The notes under the pieces: generated by a model
Seen by the model: only the letters and a program-made list of their open reading frames with translations
Databases searched by the model: none
Told to the model about the DNA's origin: nothing
Shown here: positions 42,491 to 53,289 of the stretch, piece after piece
How positions within the stretch are numbered: position 1 is the stretch's first letter
Layout of the letters: each line of letters opens with the position of its first letter
NCBI GenBank assembly: GCA_014642895.1
Contig: BMJD01000007.1
Span: 57,466-121,465 of the forward strand
Direction of reading: 5' to 3'
Source: Lentibacillus populi
Lineage (GTDB): Bacteria; Bacillota; Bacilli; Bacillales; Amphibacillaceae
DNA length: 64,000 bases
Made by a program: the position numbers and the translations under genes

Positions 42491-42617
42491 CTCAAAAAAA
42501 TTATTGTTCTGAGAATATCATAATTGTTTAAATTCCCATAGGAAAATGGTCAATTTAAATTCCTGCGTGTTATATCTTAGCTATATTCTCTTTCGCAAAG
42601 CTTGTCTTAAACAAAAT

Positions 42618-42650
42618 TGGCTGTCCCAATTAACTACACTGAAACAGCCA
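42618..42650 (-). terminator. terminator of dhaKLM
   Basis: TGGCTGT/ACAGCCA stem, with AATTTTG following on the minus strand, just after the dhaM stop codon. Confidence 0.65.
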
Positions 42651-42658
42651 TTTTAGCA

Positions 42659-43030
42659 TTAAAATTCGCGCTCAAGTGTTGCAATAATTTCATCAACCGA
42701 TTTTCCCATTCCTGCTTCAACTGACGCAACGTAGGCCCCTTCAATCAGTGGAGCTTCAACAATCTTAATATGTTCTCGATCAGTCATTTCCACTGCCATT
42801 TCCGCATTCATTTTAGCACTTCCCAAATCATAGACCAGCAACACACCTTTACCTTCATCGGCTCGCTCGATTGCTTTTAGTATTTTGTCAATGCTTGTGC
42901 CAATTTGATTATCATCTGTCCCGCCGGCAAGTTCAATCGCCACATCCTGGTTTACTTGCCTGATGATGTCTTTAATTCCCTCAACTACCTTTGGACTATG
43001 GGAAATCAGGACAATACCTGCGTAAGCCAT
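42659..43030 (-). CDS. dhaM: dihydroxyacetone kinase phosphotransfer subunit (EIIA-type)
   Basis: 123-aa mannose-type EIIA domain, the short DhaM of Gram-positive bacteria. The phosphorylated His is His11 in IVLISHSPKVVEG. LLVYDLGSAKMNAEMAVEM is the conserved central strand-helix. It takes phosphate from HPr of the PTS and passes it to ADP held on DhaL. GAAGGAG precedes the ATG. Last gene of dhaKLM, with 6 bp to dhaL. Confidence 0.93.
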   Translation of the reverse strand: MAYAGIVLISHSPKVVEGIKDIIRQVNQDVAIELAGGTDDNQIGTSIDKILKAIERADEGKGVLLVYDLGSAKMNAEMAVEMTDREHIKIVEAPLIEGAYVASVEAGMGKSVDEIIATLEREF

Positions 43031-43036
43031 TCTCTA

Positions 43037-43657
43037 TCACACTCCTTCACGAATAACACCAGCAAGAGATTCAAACAAATAAAATGATGAAACAGATCCT
43101 GGATCAAGATGCCCAATTGATCGCTCTTTCAAGTAGGCAGCTCGTCCTTTAGTTGCCATTGTTTCTTTTGTGTTCTCCATCGCTGCTTTTGCTGTATCAA
43201 GCATCAGACTCCCATCAAAATGATCGTTTTCCTGGAGCTTTTCTAAGACAGCTGACCAGACGTCGACAAGGGTTTTTTCGCCAACCTCCGACTTTCCACG
43301 TTGCTTCACCCCAGCTACTGCATCTTCCATTCCTTTGGTGAATAGAGGGTAATCGACATCCTGCCCTTTGAAAGCCATTGATAGTTTCAGAAATGCCGTC
43401 CCATACAATGGACCCGCAGCACCGCCTACCTTGGACATCAATGTCATTGCCACGTCCTTCATTACATCTGCAACATGCTGATAGGTTTCGCCATCAAGCT
43501 TGGTCATTACTTCCCGAAATCCGCGAGCCATATTAATGCCGTGGTCCCCATCACCAATTGCCTGGTCAAGCTCCGTTAGCTCCTGCTTTTTTTCCTGTAT
43601 TCTTTCATTCGTAGCTTTCATCCATTTACGTGCATGTTCAACTTGAAAAATTTCCAC
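43037..43657 (-). CDS. dhaL: dihydroxyacetone kinase ADP-binding subunit
   Basis: 206-aa DhaL, an all-helical barrel that holds ADP with two Mg2+. The metal motif is LDQAIGDGDHGINMARG (three Asp). GGAAGPLYGTAFLKLS near 80 and RAAYLKERSIGHLDPGSVSSF near 170 are family-typical. It phosphorylates dihydroxyacetone bound to DhaK. It lies between dhaK (18 bp upstream) and dhaM. Confidence 0.94.
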   Translation of the reverse strand: MEIFQVEHARKWMKATNERIQEKKQELTELDQAIGDGDHGINMARGFREVMTKLDGETYQHVADVMKDVAMTLMSKVGGAAGPLYGTAFLKLSMAFKGQDVDYPLFTKGMEDAVAGVKQRGKSEVGEKTLVDVWSAVLEKLQENDHFDGSLMLDTAKAAMENTKETMATKGRAAYLKERSIGHLDPGSVSSFYLFESLAGVIREGV

Positions 43658-43675
43658 AAGTCTTACCCCCTTCCA

Positions 43676-44668
43676 TTAACTATAAAAAGCCGGAGCAGTT
43701 GACGGTGCGTCCAATAATTCTTTCAACTGATTGTCCAATTTTAATAATGTCACCGAACAGCCGGCCATTTCTAACGATGTCATGAATTCACCGACAAACG
43801 TTTTGTAGACATTCATTCCTTGATCCGCCAAGATTGCTTGTACCTTTCCGTTGACAATATACAATTCCATTTCCGGTGTGGCTCCAAGCCCATTAATCAT
43901 AACAGCAACATCACTATTAGCAAAATCTAAGTCAGTAAAAATTTTGTCCGTTAATTCACCAGCGATTTCATCTGCTGTTGCAACTTTTTTCCGCTCAATT
44001 CCAGGCTCCCCGTGAATCCCGATACCAACCTCCATCTCATCATCCGCAAGTTCAAAGCTAGGTTTTCCTGCCGCTGGAACCGTACACGGACTTGTCGCCA
44101 CTCCCATCGAACGTACATTACGGATAACCTTTTCCGCCACAGCCTTAACCTCTTGCAAAGAACCGCCTTTTTCTGCCATTGCCCCGGCAATTTTATGTAC
44201 AAATACAGTTCCCGCAATTCCACGGCGGCCAGAGGTAAATGAACTATCCTCTACTGCAACATCGTCATTGACAACCACTTTTTCCACTTGAATTCCCTCT
44301 GCTTCCGCCATTTCCGCTGCCATTTCAAAATTCATGACGTCACCAGTGTAATTTTTTATAATCAGCAATACACCTGCACCACTGTCAACTGCTTTAATTG
44401 CTTCCAAAACTTGATCTGGCGTTGGCGAGGTAAAAACTTCCCCAGCCACCGCAGCATCCAACATTCCTTTGCCAACATATCCAGCATGGGCAGGTTCATG
44501 ACCGCTACCACCACCGCTGACGAGTCCAACTTTTCCGGAAACGGGCGCATCCTTCCTGGTAATGACGGTTGTATCAGGTAACTGTTTTACACTACCTGGA
44601 TGTGCAGTAACAAGTCCCTGAATCATATCTTGTACGACTCGCTCCGGGTCATTCACTATTTTCTTCAT
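43676..44668 (-). CDS. dhaK: dihydroxyacetone kinase, substrate-binding subunit
   Basis: 330-aa DhaK. Substrate is held as a hemiaminal on the His of EVGIGIHGEPGIER; GLVSGGGSGHEPAHAGYVGKG near 50 shapes the site and FTSPTPDQVLEAIKAVDSG follows. I use the ATG at 44668 (MKKIVNDPERV), which has AGGGAG 8 bp upstream; a GTG three codons earlier overlaps that site. With DhaL and DhaM it feeds dihydroxyacetone phosphate to glycolysis. Confidence 0.94.
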   Translation of the reverse strand: MKKIVNDPERVVQDMIQGLVTAHPGSVKQLPDTTVITRKDAPVSGKVGLVSGGGSGHEPAHAGYVGKGMLDAAVAGEVFTSPTPDQVLEAIKAVDSGAGVLLIIKNYTGDVMNFEMAAEMAEAEGIQVEKVVVNDDVAVEDSSFTSGRRGIAGTVFVHKIAGAMAEKGGSLQEVKAVAEKVIRNVRSMGVATSPCTVPAAGKPSFELADDEMEVGIGIHGEPGIERKKVATADEIAGELTDKIFTDLDFANSDVAVMINGLGATPEMELYIVNGKVQAILADQGMNVYKTFVGEFMTSLEMAGCSVTLLKLDNQLKELLDAPSTAPAFYS

Positions 44669-44693
44669 CCAATTCACTCCCTGTTAGTGTGTG

Positions 44694-44735
44694 TTCAAAA
44701 AGTCGCCACTTATCATTTGGTGACTGTTTGAACAT
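44694..44735. repeat. short TCAAAAAGTC-end hairpin (MITE derivative)
   Basis: GTTCAAAAAGTCGCCA pairs with TGGTGACTGTTTGAAC at 14 of 16 positions around a short loop. The arms match the two ends of the element at 54274-54498, as if its centre had been deleted. It lies between glpK and dhaK. Confidence 0.6.
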
Positions 44736-44779
44736 CCCCTATTGCTAGTATTTCCTTACCTGATTTAAGAATACCTGAA

Positions 44780-44809
44780 AAGAGAGACCAACCCCAGTAG
44801 TTGGTCCCT
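44780..44809 (-). terminator. terminator of glpFK
   Basis: GACCAAC/GTTGGTC stem with GC-rich loop and TCTCTCTTTT following on the minus strand, 10 bp after the glpK stop. Confidence 0.8.
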
Positions 44810-44816
44810 TTACGGC

Positions 44817-46328
<1,512 letters not shown>

Positions 46329-47159
46329 TTAATTTTTTATTGTTTCCTCCAGTTTATTAGCTGTTCTCCCTTTCTTCAATTCAGAACTTGCAGCACCAAT
46401 TAAAATTGCTACAACAATGACACTCATCACCCAAAAAAACGCTGAAAATTCACTTAAAAACATGGCATTGTAGAAAACCGCACCGTAAATACCACCGATA
46501 ATCGGACCCACGACTGGAATCCAGGAGTAACTCCAATCTGAACCACCTTTTCCTGGTATTGGCAAAAGTGCATGGGCAATTCTTGGACCCAGGTCTCGTG
46601 CCGGGTTAATCGCATATCCGGTTGCCCCACCTAGCGATACACCAATTGCCAAGATTAAAGCACCTACAATAAGCGGATTTAATCCTTCCGTAATTTCATT
46701 AGCACCGATAAACATCAATCCCAGCAACAAGACAAATGTCCCGATAATCTCACTGACCAGATTGGAGAAAGGGCTGCGAATAGCAGGATCCGTTGCAAAT
46801 ACCCCAAGTTTTGCTGCCTGATCTTTTGTTTCCTTCCAATGTGGCAAATAGTTTAGAAATACAATACAGGCACCAATGATTGCACCAATCATTTGCGCGC
46901 TAATATACATTGGAACTTTTGACCAAGGAAATTCTCCTGCAGCTGCAAATCCTAATGTCACAGCAGGATTTATATGTGCACCAGTAAAGTTTCCGACTGC
47001 ATAAACACCCATTGCTACTGCAAGACCCCAGCCAACTGTAACAACAATCCAGTCGGAACCTTCTGCTTTTGTAGCCTTCAGAACAACACCGCCAACAACA
47101 CCTCCCCCTAAAATAATCAGGATCATCGTACCAATTAATTCAGCTAAAAACTCAGACAT
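46329..47159 (-). CDS. glpF: glycerol facilitator (aquaglyceroporin)
   Basis: 276-aa MIP-family channel with six hydrophobic helices. The two pore motifs are GAHINPAVT (near 62) and INPARDLGPR (near 205); the Asp after NPAR is the mark of glycerol-conducting channels. AAGGGG lies before the ATG. First gene of the glpFK operon, preceded by a terminator leader and a strong promoter. Confidence 0.95.
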   Translation of the reverse strand: MSEFLAELIGTMILIILGGGVVGGVVLKATKAEGSDWIVVTVGWGLAVAMGVYAVGNFTGAHINPAVTLGFAAAGEFPWSKVPMYISAQMIGAIIGACIVFLNYLPHWKETKDQAAKLGVFATDPAIRSPFSNLVSEIIGTFVLLLGLMFIGANEITEGLNPLIVGALILAIGVSLGGATGYAINPARDLGPRIAHALLPIPGKGGSDWSYSWIPVVGPIIGGIYGAVFYNAMFLSEFSAFFWVMSVIVVAILIGAASSELKKGRTANKLEETIKN

Positions 47160-47214
47160 ACTTTACACCCCTTTATAAATTTCTAATACAACCGGTTTCA
47201 TAACAAGAAAAAAA

Positions 47215-47284
47215 TAATGAAGAAAAAGACCCACACTTCAATAGACATACCTTTTCCAACGAAGGTACTACTGAAATGCGGGTC
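47215..47284 (-). promoter_or_regulatory. GlpP-type antiterminator leader of glpF
   Basis: On the minus strand GACCCGCATTTCA pairs with TTGAAGTGTGGGTC, followed by TTTTTCTTC, making an intrinsic terminator 56 bp before glpF. The leader ahead of it starts about 40 nt after the promoter. The layout matches known GlpP-controlled leaders: the terminator forms without glycerol-3-phosphate. Confidence 0.8.
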
Positions 47285-47320
47285 TCCATATCTCCACCAC
47301 ATGATTAACTTGTTACGATA

Positions 47321-47349
47321 ATTATAATTTTTATTGTAACCGTTGTCAA
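47321..47349 (-). promoter_or_regulatory. sigma-A promoter of glpFK
   Basis: Perfect TTGACA (complement at 47344-47349) and perfect TATAAT (complement at 47321-47326) with 17-bp spacing, directed into the terminator leader of glpF. Confidence 0.9.
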
Positions 47350-47399
47350 TGGTTGTCCGGATTTTCATTGGAGAGTTCCGCATTATTCCATGTCCCAAG

Positions 47400-47714
47400 T
47401 TGGTTTATCAAAAGGATCAGATTACAAAAATATATGCAGTTTATGCATGTTTCATTCTCGAATCATAAAAATCCCGCTAGCTTATATGAAATATATTATT
47501 AGGAAATAGTTACGAATATATGCTAAAGTAGCCACTGGTTTGCTCCTGTCAACCATGGCTTGGACACTTAACGGTGGTTTTCGGGCGGTTATAACAACCT
47601 CCACCGCTTGTCAGTTAATTTACACTTTTATTGGCAAATCCTTCATTCCCAGGCAACGCCCTGGTTTGTTATAAACTTCTTTTCCCTAAAATCGACTCGG
47701 CTAATCCAAAAATA
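47400..47714. other. intergenic stretch without gene
   Basis: Apart from a weak CGGTGG/CCACCG hairpin near 47567-47607 I see no gene or repeat here. Confidence 0.6.
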
Positions 47715-47755
47715 AAAAACTCACGAAATCAGTAGTGGTTTCATGAGTTTTATCA
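47715..47755 (-). terminator. terminator of the formaldehyde dehydrogenase gene
   Basis: AAAACTCATGAAA pairs with TTTCGTGAGTTTT (one mismatch), followed on the minus strand by TTATTTTTGG. Confidence 0.8.
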
Positions 47756-47774
47756 GTTTTTATAGATTTATAGA

Positions 47775-48992
47775 TTAATTTCTCACCAGTCCATGCGGAT
47801 CAATGACAAATTTCTTCGATGCACCGCCATCAAATTCTTTATATCCGCTTGGAGCTTCATCAAGCGAAATTAATGTTGCGTTTACCGCTTTGGCAATTTG
47901 CGCTTTTCCGCTTAAAATCGACTTCATTAAATCACGATGGTATTTCATTACCGGTGTTTGTCCCGTAACAAATGTATGTGCCTTGGCCCAGCCTAACCCA
48001 AGTCTGATTCTTAACGTCCCCTCTTTCGCATCGGCCTCAACTGCACCTGGATCACCCGTTACATAAAGTCCAGGGATGCCAAGTTTCCCACCTGCCTTTG
48101 TAATATCCATAACTGTGTTTAGTACGGTTGCTGGCGCTTCCACTGCCCCCTCACCATGACCACTTGCTTCAAAACCAACCGCATCAATTGCACAATCCAC
48201 TTCAGGAATACCTAGGATTTGCTCAATCTGTTCCCCAACATTGTCGTGTGCCCGCAAGTTGATTGTCTCACATCCGAAACTTCTTGCCTGTGCTAACCGT
48301 TCTTCAATCATGTCACCAACAATGACAACCGATGCACCAAGAAGCTGTGCGGAATGCGCCGCTGCTAATCCAACAGGACCTGCTCCGGCAACGTAAACAG
48401 TTGATCCGGTTTTGACACCTGCACTGACTGCCCCATGATATCCGGTTGGGAAAATATCCGAAAGCATGGTTAGATCAAGAATTTTTTCCATAGCCTTGTC
48501 TTTATCAGGAAATTTTAAAAGCTGGAAATCGGCATAAGGAACCATGACATATTCCGACTGGCCACCAACCCAGCCGCCCATGTCAACGTAACCATATGCC
48601 GATCCTGACCGATCCGGATTTACATTCTCACAAATATGGGTATCCTGTCTCCGGCAGCTTGGACAACGGCCGCAAGCAATATTAAATGGAACAGAAACCA
48701 AATCCCCTTTTTTGATAAACTCGACATCACTGCCAACTTCGATTACTTCACCCGTAATTTCGTGCCCCAAAATCAACCCACTTGGCGCCGTTGTCCGACC
48801 TCTGACCATATGCTGGTCACTGCCACAAATGTTCGTGGTAACAACTTTAAGAATGACACCATGATTGCATTTTCTGCCGACGTTAAGTGGATTTACCCCA
48901 GGTCCATCATGCAATACTAAATCCGGATAGCCAATATCCTGAACCTCAACCTCTCCTGGCCGTACATAGGCAACCCCACGATTACCAGCCAT
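47775..48992 (-). CDS. fdhA: glutathione-independent formaldehyde dehydrogenase
   Basis: 405-aa zinc-containing medium-chain dehydrogenase. Catalytic zinc motifs are TTNICGSDQHMVRG and GHEITGEVIEVG; structural zinc CGRCPSCRRQDTHIC; Rossmann loop AGAGPVGLAAAHSAQLLGA. Long extra loops (WAKAHTFVTGQTPVMKYHR) match the Pseudomonas-type FdhA, which oxidises formaldehyde with bound NAD; some relatives are aldehyde dismutases. The ATG at 48992 lies 8 bp after AAAGGAG. Monocistronic. Confidence 0.9.
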   Translation of the reverse strand: MAGNRGVAYVRPGEVEVQDIGYPDLVLHDGPGVNPLNVGRKCNHGVILKVVTTNICGSDQHMVRGRTTAPSGLILGHEITGEVIEVGSDVEFIKKGDLVSVPFNIACGRCPSCRRQDTHICENVNPDRSGSAYGYVDMGGWVGGQSEYVMVPYADFQLLKFPDKDKAMEKILDLTMLSDIFPTGYHGAVSAGVKTGSTVYVAGAGPVGLAAAHSAQLLGASVVIVGDMIEERLAQARSFGCETINLRAHDNVGEQIEQILGIPEVDCAIDAVGFEASGHGEGAVEAPATVLNTVMDITKAGGKLGIPGLYVTGDPGAVEADAKEGTLRIRLGLGWAKAHTFVTGQTPVMKYHRDLMKSILSGKAQIAKAVNATLISLDEAPSGYKEFDGGASKKFVIDPHGLVRN

Positions 48993-49090
48993 ATGAACCA
49001 CTCCTTTACATCAGATAGTTGTACACATGTACACGCTATCATTCTATGATCTGGAGTATTTAAACATGCTTCTTTTATCAAACCTTTTAC

Positions 49091-50041
49091 CTATAAAGGT
49101 CGATGGCGTAAAAAATTACGGTATGCAAAGCCCTTTACCTCTTCCTCTTTATAATGTTTCAACAGCGCATTAATCAGGTTATGATATTTCGCTGCATTTT
49201 CCAGATCACTAATGTAGTGGCTGATTCCATCAAAGTCAGAACCAAAACCAATCTGATGTACTCCGCCAAGTGCACATAAGTGGTCGATATGTTTGAGCAA
49301 ATCAGCAATCTTGGCGTTCTGTTCGTCACCAGTTGTAAAGAGTGGATGAAACACGACATGGATCAGCCCGTTACTCGCGAACATCTGCTTAATTTGGTCA
49401 TCATACAAATTCCGTGGGTGGTTACAAATCGTACGCGCATTGGAATGACTTGCAATCGGGTAATCCGCCAGCTCCAAAATATCCCAAAATCCATTCACAG
49501 TGGCATGTGAGACATCGGTAAAAACATGATGCTGATTATTCAGCTTGACGACTTCCTTACCTAAAACCGTTAAGCCACCACCACGCGGTTCCTCTGCTCC
49601 GTCAGCACAAAGATTGACATTATTCCATGTCAAACCAATCGATAAAACACCAAGCCGGTACAAATGGCGCAATTTCATTAGATCATTTCCGAATGCATCC
49701 GCACCCTCCAGCGTCAAAACAGCGCCCATCTCCCCGTCCTGCAATGTATCAAAGTCTGCCCAATCTTTAATATGCTTCACCTGTGGATTTTTGCCAACTA
49801 CCTCTGTATAAAATAAATCGATCTGTTCGAGCGCGTGCTGCCATTTTTCATCTGAAGGTACATCGGGATGAATAAATATGGCAAAGAATTGGACCTTAAC
49901 ACTGCCTTCTTTTAAATTATGTAAACTACTGTCCAATTGAGCTGAATCCTGAAAATGAATAGGCTCAAGTCCAAACATTTCCCCCCGTTTTGCCATTTGC
50001 AGTTTCAGCAGAACATCACAATGTGTATCAATTATGTTCAC
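49091..50041 (-). CDS. membrane dipeptidase-like metallopeptidase (M19)
   Basis: About 316-aa M19 (renal dipeptidase) homologue. It starts with GTG at VNIIDTHCDVLLKL, after AAAGGGG, and this places the HxD zinc motif (THCD) at residues 6-8. Other conserved parts are TLEGADAFG (bridging Glu), DVSHATVNGFWDI, SHSNAR and GFGSDFDGI near the end. It would cleave dipeptides or D-amino-acid-containing peptides. No signal peptide, so it is cytoplasmic despite the family name. Confidence 0.9.
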   Translation of the reverse strand: MNIIDTHCDVLLKLQMAKRGEMFGLEPIHFQDSAQLDSSLHNLKEGSVKVQFFAIFIHPDVPSDEKWQHALEQIDLFYTEVVGKNPQVKHIKDWADFDTLQDGEMGAVLTLEGADAFGNDLMKLRHLYRLGVLSIGLTWNNVNLCADGAEEPRGGGLTVLGKEVVKLNNQHHVFTDVSHATVNGFWDILELADYPIASHSNARTICNHPRNLYDDQIKQMFASNGLIHVVFHPLFTTGDEQNAKIADLLKHIDHLCALGGVHQIGFGSDFDGISHYISDLENAAKYHNLINALLKHYKEEEVKGFAYRNFLRHRPL

Positions 50042-50100
50042 GTCTAAGACCCCTTTAAGTAGTATAGAGCGTGTCACTGAACACGCTCTTCTCTATCAAA

Positions 50101-50850
50101 CTACATGATTGATTTAATAAATTCAATACTTTTCTCCGCGATCAATTCCTTATCGTTATCCAATGTTGCTACATGGAAACTATTTTCCAACTTAATGATC
50201 GAACGATTTTCGGATATGATGGATTCATAGATTTCCTGTGAATTTTCTGGTGGCACAACATGGTCAACCGTTGATGAAAAAATGAGTGCGGGTACATTTA
50301 TTTTTGCTAAATTACTTCTGACTAGTTTGGACAAATTGATTAGCTCACCCATTGACTTCACAGGCGTCTTCGGATAGGCAAGTTCCTCGACGCCCTCCTT
50401 TTTGATGTCGGAACCGATGCCGTCAACAAACTTCGTGTCAGTGGAACGGTGCTGTTCATACGTTTCGATCAGTTCAGGCATCTCTATTGCTGCGTTAATT
50501 GGCACGATGCCTTTAATTTCCGGATGATTTTCCGCTAAGTACAATGTTAAGGTACCGCCCATTGATAGTCCTGTGACAAAAACGGCTGAACAGGTTGCTT
50601 TTAATTTTTCAAGTCCATCCTCAACCGTTTGGATCCATTCCTGATAGGTTGACTTTTCCATATCCTCCGGAGCGGTTCCGTGACCCGTTAATCTTGGCCC
50701 ATAAATCGTAAAACCCGCTTCAGCCAGCTGCTCCCCCAAAAACCGCATACTTTGCGTTGAACCTGTAAACCCGTGAATGACAAGGACACCTGTATTATTT
50801 CCTGGGTAGTAAAATTCCTCCGCATCTTTCATAATATGAAATTCAGCCAT
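50101..50850 (-). CDS. carboxylesterase (Est30-type)
   Basis: About 249-aa alpha/beta hydrolase close to Geobacillus Est30 and B. subtilis YvaK. HGFTGS near 27 gives the oxyanion hole, nucleophile Ser is in TGLSMGGTLT, Asp in SSTVDHVVPP and His in NSFHVATLDND. It hydrolyses short- to medium-chain esters. The ATG at 50850 follows AAGGGTG. A hairpin AGAGCGTGT/ACACGCTCT lies just downstream of the dipeptidase promoter region at 50070. Confidence 0.92.
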   Translation of the reverse strand: MAEFHIMKDAEEFYYPGNNTGVLVIHGFTGSTQSMRFLGEQLAEAGFTIYGPRLTGHGTAPEDMEKSTYQEWIQTVEDGLEKLKATCSAVFVTGLSMGGTLTLYLAENHPEIKGIVPINAAIEMPELIETYEQHRSTDTKFVDGIGSDIKKEGVEELAYPKTPVKSMGELINLSKLVRSNLAKINVPALIFSSTVDHVVPPENSQEIYESIISENRSIIKLENSFHVATLDNDKELIAEKSIEFIKSIM

Positions 50851-50913
50851 ATTCTTCACCCTTCTAAAAAATTATTTATTTTAAAAATATTTTATCATAA
50901 TAAAAACGGTATC

Positions 50914-50943
50914 AAAAGAGGACCCTAACAAGAGTCCTCTTTC
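50914..50943 (-). terminator. terminator of the spore-protein gene
   Basis: AAAGAGGAC/GTCCTCTTT stem with an 8-nt loop just past the SASP stop codon, followed by a T-rich tract on the minus strand. Confidence 0.8.
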
Positions 50944-50972
50944 GGTATGCTTACTGACCTACAGCACATTAG

Positions 50973-51170
50973 CTATCGTTTGCCATTTTGCATACTTTGT
51001 TCGGCGATTTTGATCATTCGTTTGACCATTTCGCCACCCACCGATCCGTTTTCACGTGCAGTCGTGTCTGCTCCAGGCTTGACACCTAATTCATTTGCAA
51101 TTTCCTCTTTCATTTGGTCTATTGCATTTTCCGCACCAGGCACCAACAATTCATTATTGTTTCTTGCCAC
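50973..51170 (-). CDS. alpha/beta-type small acid-soluble spore protein
   Basis: 65-aa DNA-binding spore protein. It starts with GTG ([20 protein letters not shown]), 8 bp after AAGGAG. The protease GPR site is in the [11 protein letters not shown] segment and the second conserved box is [17 protein letters not shown]. These proteins saturate forespore DNA and protect it from UV and damage. Expected control is sigma G. It proves that the host lineage makes endospores. Confidence 0.95.
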   Translation of the reverse strand: MARNNNELLVPGAENAIDQMKEEIANELGVKPGADTTARENGSVGGEMVKRMIKIAEQSMQNGKR

Positions 51171-51277
51171 ACTGATCACTCCTTGTGGGTTTTCGAACAG
51201 ATTTACCTGTTCACTTGTATATTTTGGTTCTCCGTACTTGTCTATCCCTGTCAAAAGATGGTTCATGACGCTTACTG

Positions 51278-52132
51278 CTATTCATTTACTTTTTTCCACG
51301 TCTTAACAAGTCCATCAACAATCGGCGTAATCACATCATCGTCTTCGTTATAGCGGCTATGTGATAGAGGATTCCAGCTTGTAAACATCCCCCCGACATT
51401 TACTGCTACATCCTTCGTTACATTCGTATCATACATTTCATTTATTGATTTCAAAGGATATGCCAGCACATCATCTTTATCGTAAAAGTTAAGCCATTCC
51501 CCTTGGACATTAGCATGATACTGTTTTAATAAAGGGGAAGGTACATGAATTGGTGATCCGAAATCAACATAACGTACTGACCATAACGCCAGCGGACTTC
51601 CCATTGTATAGAAGAGTGACAGCGTTTCCCCTTTTTCCAAAGGGGTATTATTCATCCGCTGCTTCGTCCGCATGCCGATTTTCTCTTGTCTGAACTGCAG
51701 GTCAGCAAAATAATTACTTGCAACGATACTGCCAAGACTATGACTGATCACACATAACGGTGCAGTTGAGCCCGCCCTGTTTTTCAGACGTGAAAGGGAT
51801 TCCGCGAATATCGCGTGCACCTTATCATAGTTTTGATCGCCGCTGACAGTTGGCTGATAGGCAATCGCATCACCAAGGAATTCAATTGTAAACCGTCTCA
51901 ACCGATCATAATGTAAATTGGCATTTTCTTGTACTTGCTTCCAAAGGGCGGCCTGTTCATCCGCAAATACAACCGACCAAAACACAGGTTCAAACTCCAG
52001 CTCTTGTTCGGCATTGTCCAGATGAAGCTTTTTCGTAAAATCTTTGGCAATTAGACGCATCATTTCTTCCGCAAAATCTGTTTCGGGTGTTCCTGCTCCA
52101 TGAAGGATTGCCACGGCAAGTTTCTGGGACAT
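51278..52132 (-). CDS. lipase-like alpha/beta hydrolase of unknown function
   Basis: 284-aa protein, [17 protein letters not shown], with HGAG after the first strand and a nucleophile motif [15 protein letters not shown] near 140. Later it has [22 protein letters not shown] (Asp) and a likely catalytic His in [11 protein letters not shown]. That is a complete Ser-Asp-His set. I do not recognise a named family. The ATG at 52132 follows GGGGAG. Confidence 0.75.
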   Translation of the reverse strand: MSQKLAVAILHGAGTPETDFAEEMMRLIAKDFTKKLHLDNAEQELEFEPVFWSVVFADEQAALWKQVQENANLHYDRLRRFTIEFLGDAIAYQPTVSGDQNYDKVHAIFAESLSRLKNRAGSTAPLCVISHSLGSIVASNYFADLQFRQEKIGMRTKQRMNNTPLEKGETLSLFYTMGSPLALWSVRYVDFGSPIHVPSPLLKQYHANVQGEWLNFYDKDDVLAYPLKSINEMYDTNVTKDVAVNVGGMFTSWNPLSHSRYNEDDDVITPIVDGLVKTWKKVNE

Positions 52133-52274
52133 TGGATCACTCCCCAAAATATAGTTATTACCCGAATTACAATATTTAGAATTATTATCATTATACTCTG
52201 CGATAGTTTACGCTGACAGATAAGATTGTCCTATTTTTAGCTATTTCATAAAAAATGTTGAAACTGGATAATCC

Positions 52275-53225
52275 TCATTGAGGTAAAATTCTGCTCAATT
52301 TACCGACATCTACATTTCCCCCCGAAAGTACACATACAACGTTTTTCCCCTGTGTATGTAATTTATTAAACATTGCAGCAGCGACAGAGACCGCACTTGA
52401 TGGCTCGATTAGCTGCTTCATTCTTTCCAGCACAAAGAACATGGCCTGCCGTATTTCATGTTCGCTGACAAGCACTAATTCATCCAAATACTTTTGTACA
52501 ATCGGAAACGTCCTATCACCTGGCTGACTTGTTCTGAGACCGTCTGCAATCGTTCTTGTTTCCGGAATAGCAGTAATCTCTCCTTTTTCCAGCGATAAAT
52601 ATGTATCATTTGCCATTTCCGGTTCGACTCCAATTACTGTTACTTGCGGCCTCGTTTCTTTTATCGCGGTTAAGATACCGGAAATCAATCCACCTCCTCC
52701 GATCGGAACGACAACTACATCTACATCATCCAATTGTTCCAGTATTTCCAGTCCAATCGTTCCTTGTCCGGCAATAATTAATGGATCATCATATGGTGGA
52801 ACAAAAACACCATTTGCGAGCCGTGCTAATTCCTGAGCCCGGGGCAGTCGTTCTGCTGATGTAAAACCACATTTTTCAATCTTTCCGTTGTATCCTTGAA
52901 TGGCAGCAATTTTACTTTTAGTTGCATCCTCGGGTACAACAATGGTTGCATCAATGCCAAGAATATCAGCAATGTATGCTACTGCCTGGCCATGATTTCC
53001 GGATGAAGCAGCCGTCACAAAGGTTGCTCCAGCTTTAACAGCTTGCTTCACTTTGTTTGTCGCTCCTCTGATTTTAAAAGCACCCGTTTTCTGCAAATGT
53101 TCTCCCTTAAGATACACGTTATTTCCACATAACGAAGATAATTGTTTGGAAGTGATGATAGGTGTTTCATTGATGATATCTGAAATTTGTCCGCGTGCCT
53201 GGTGGATTTCGGTTATCGTTATCAT
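52275..53225 (-). CDS. threonine/serine dehydratase
   Basis: 316-aa fold-type II PLP enzyme. Schiff-base Lys51 is in KTGAFKIRGATNKV, phosphate loop GGGGLISG near 175, and ASSGNHGQAVAYIA near 78. It lacks the C-terminal regulatory domain of biosynthetic IlvA, so it is of the short catabolic/YbbK-TdcB type and may act on threonine or serine. The ATG has CAGGAGG upstream. Confidence 0.9.
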   Translation of the reverse strand: MITITEIHQARGQISDIINETPIITSKQLSSLCGNNVYLKGEHLQKTGAFKIRGATNKVKQAVKAGATFVTAASSGNHGQAVAYIADILGIDATIVVPEDATKSKIAAIQGYNGKIEKCGFTSAERLPRAQELARLANGVFVPPYDDPLIIAGQGTIGLEILEQLDDVDVVVVPIGGGGLISGILTAIKETRPQVTVIGVEPEMANDTYLSLEKGEITAIPETRTIADGLRTSQPGDRTFPIVQKYLDELVLVSEHEIRQAMFFVLERMKQLIEPSSAVSVAAAMFNKLHTQGKNVVCVLSGGNVDVGKLSRILPQ

Positions 53226-53289
53226 GTTTTCCAGCCTCCTGTTTTTACTATAATATTTAGTTTAGAATATTTTGTCTTGGTTGAGCAAT

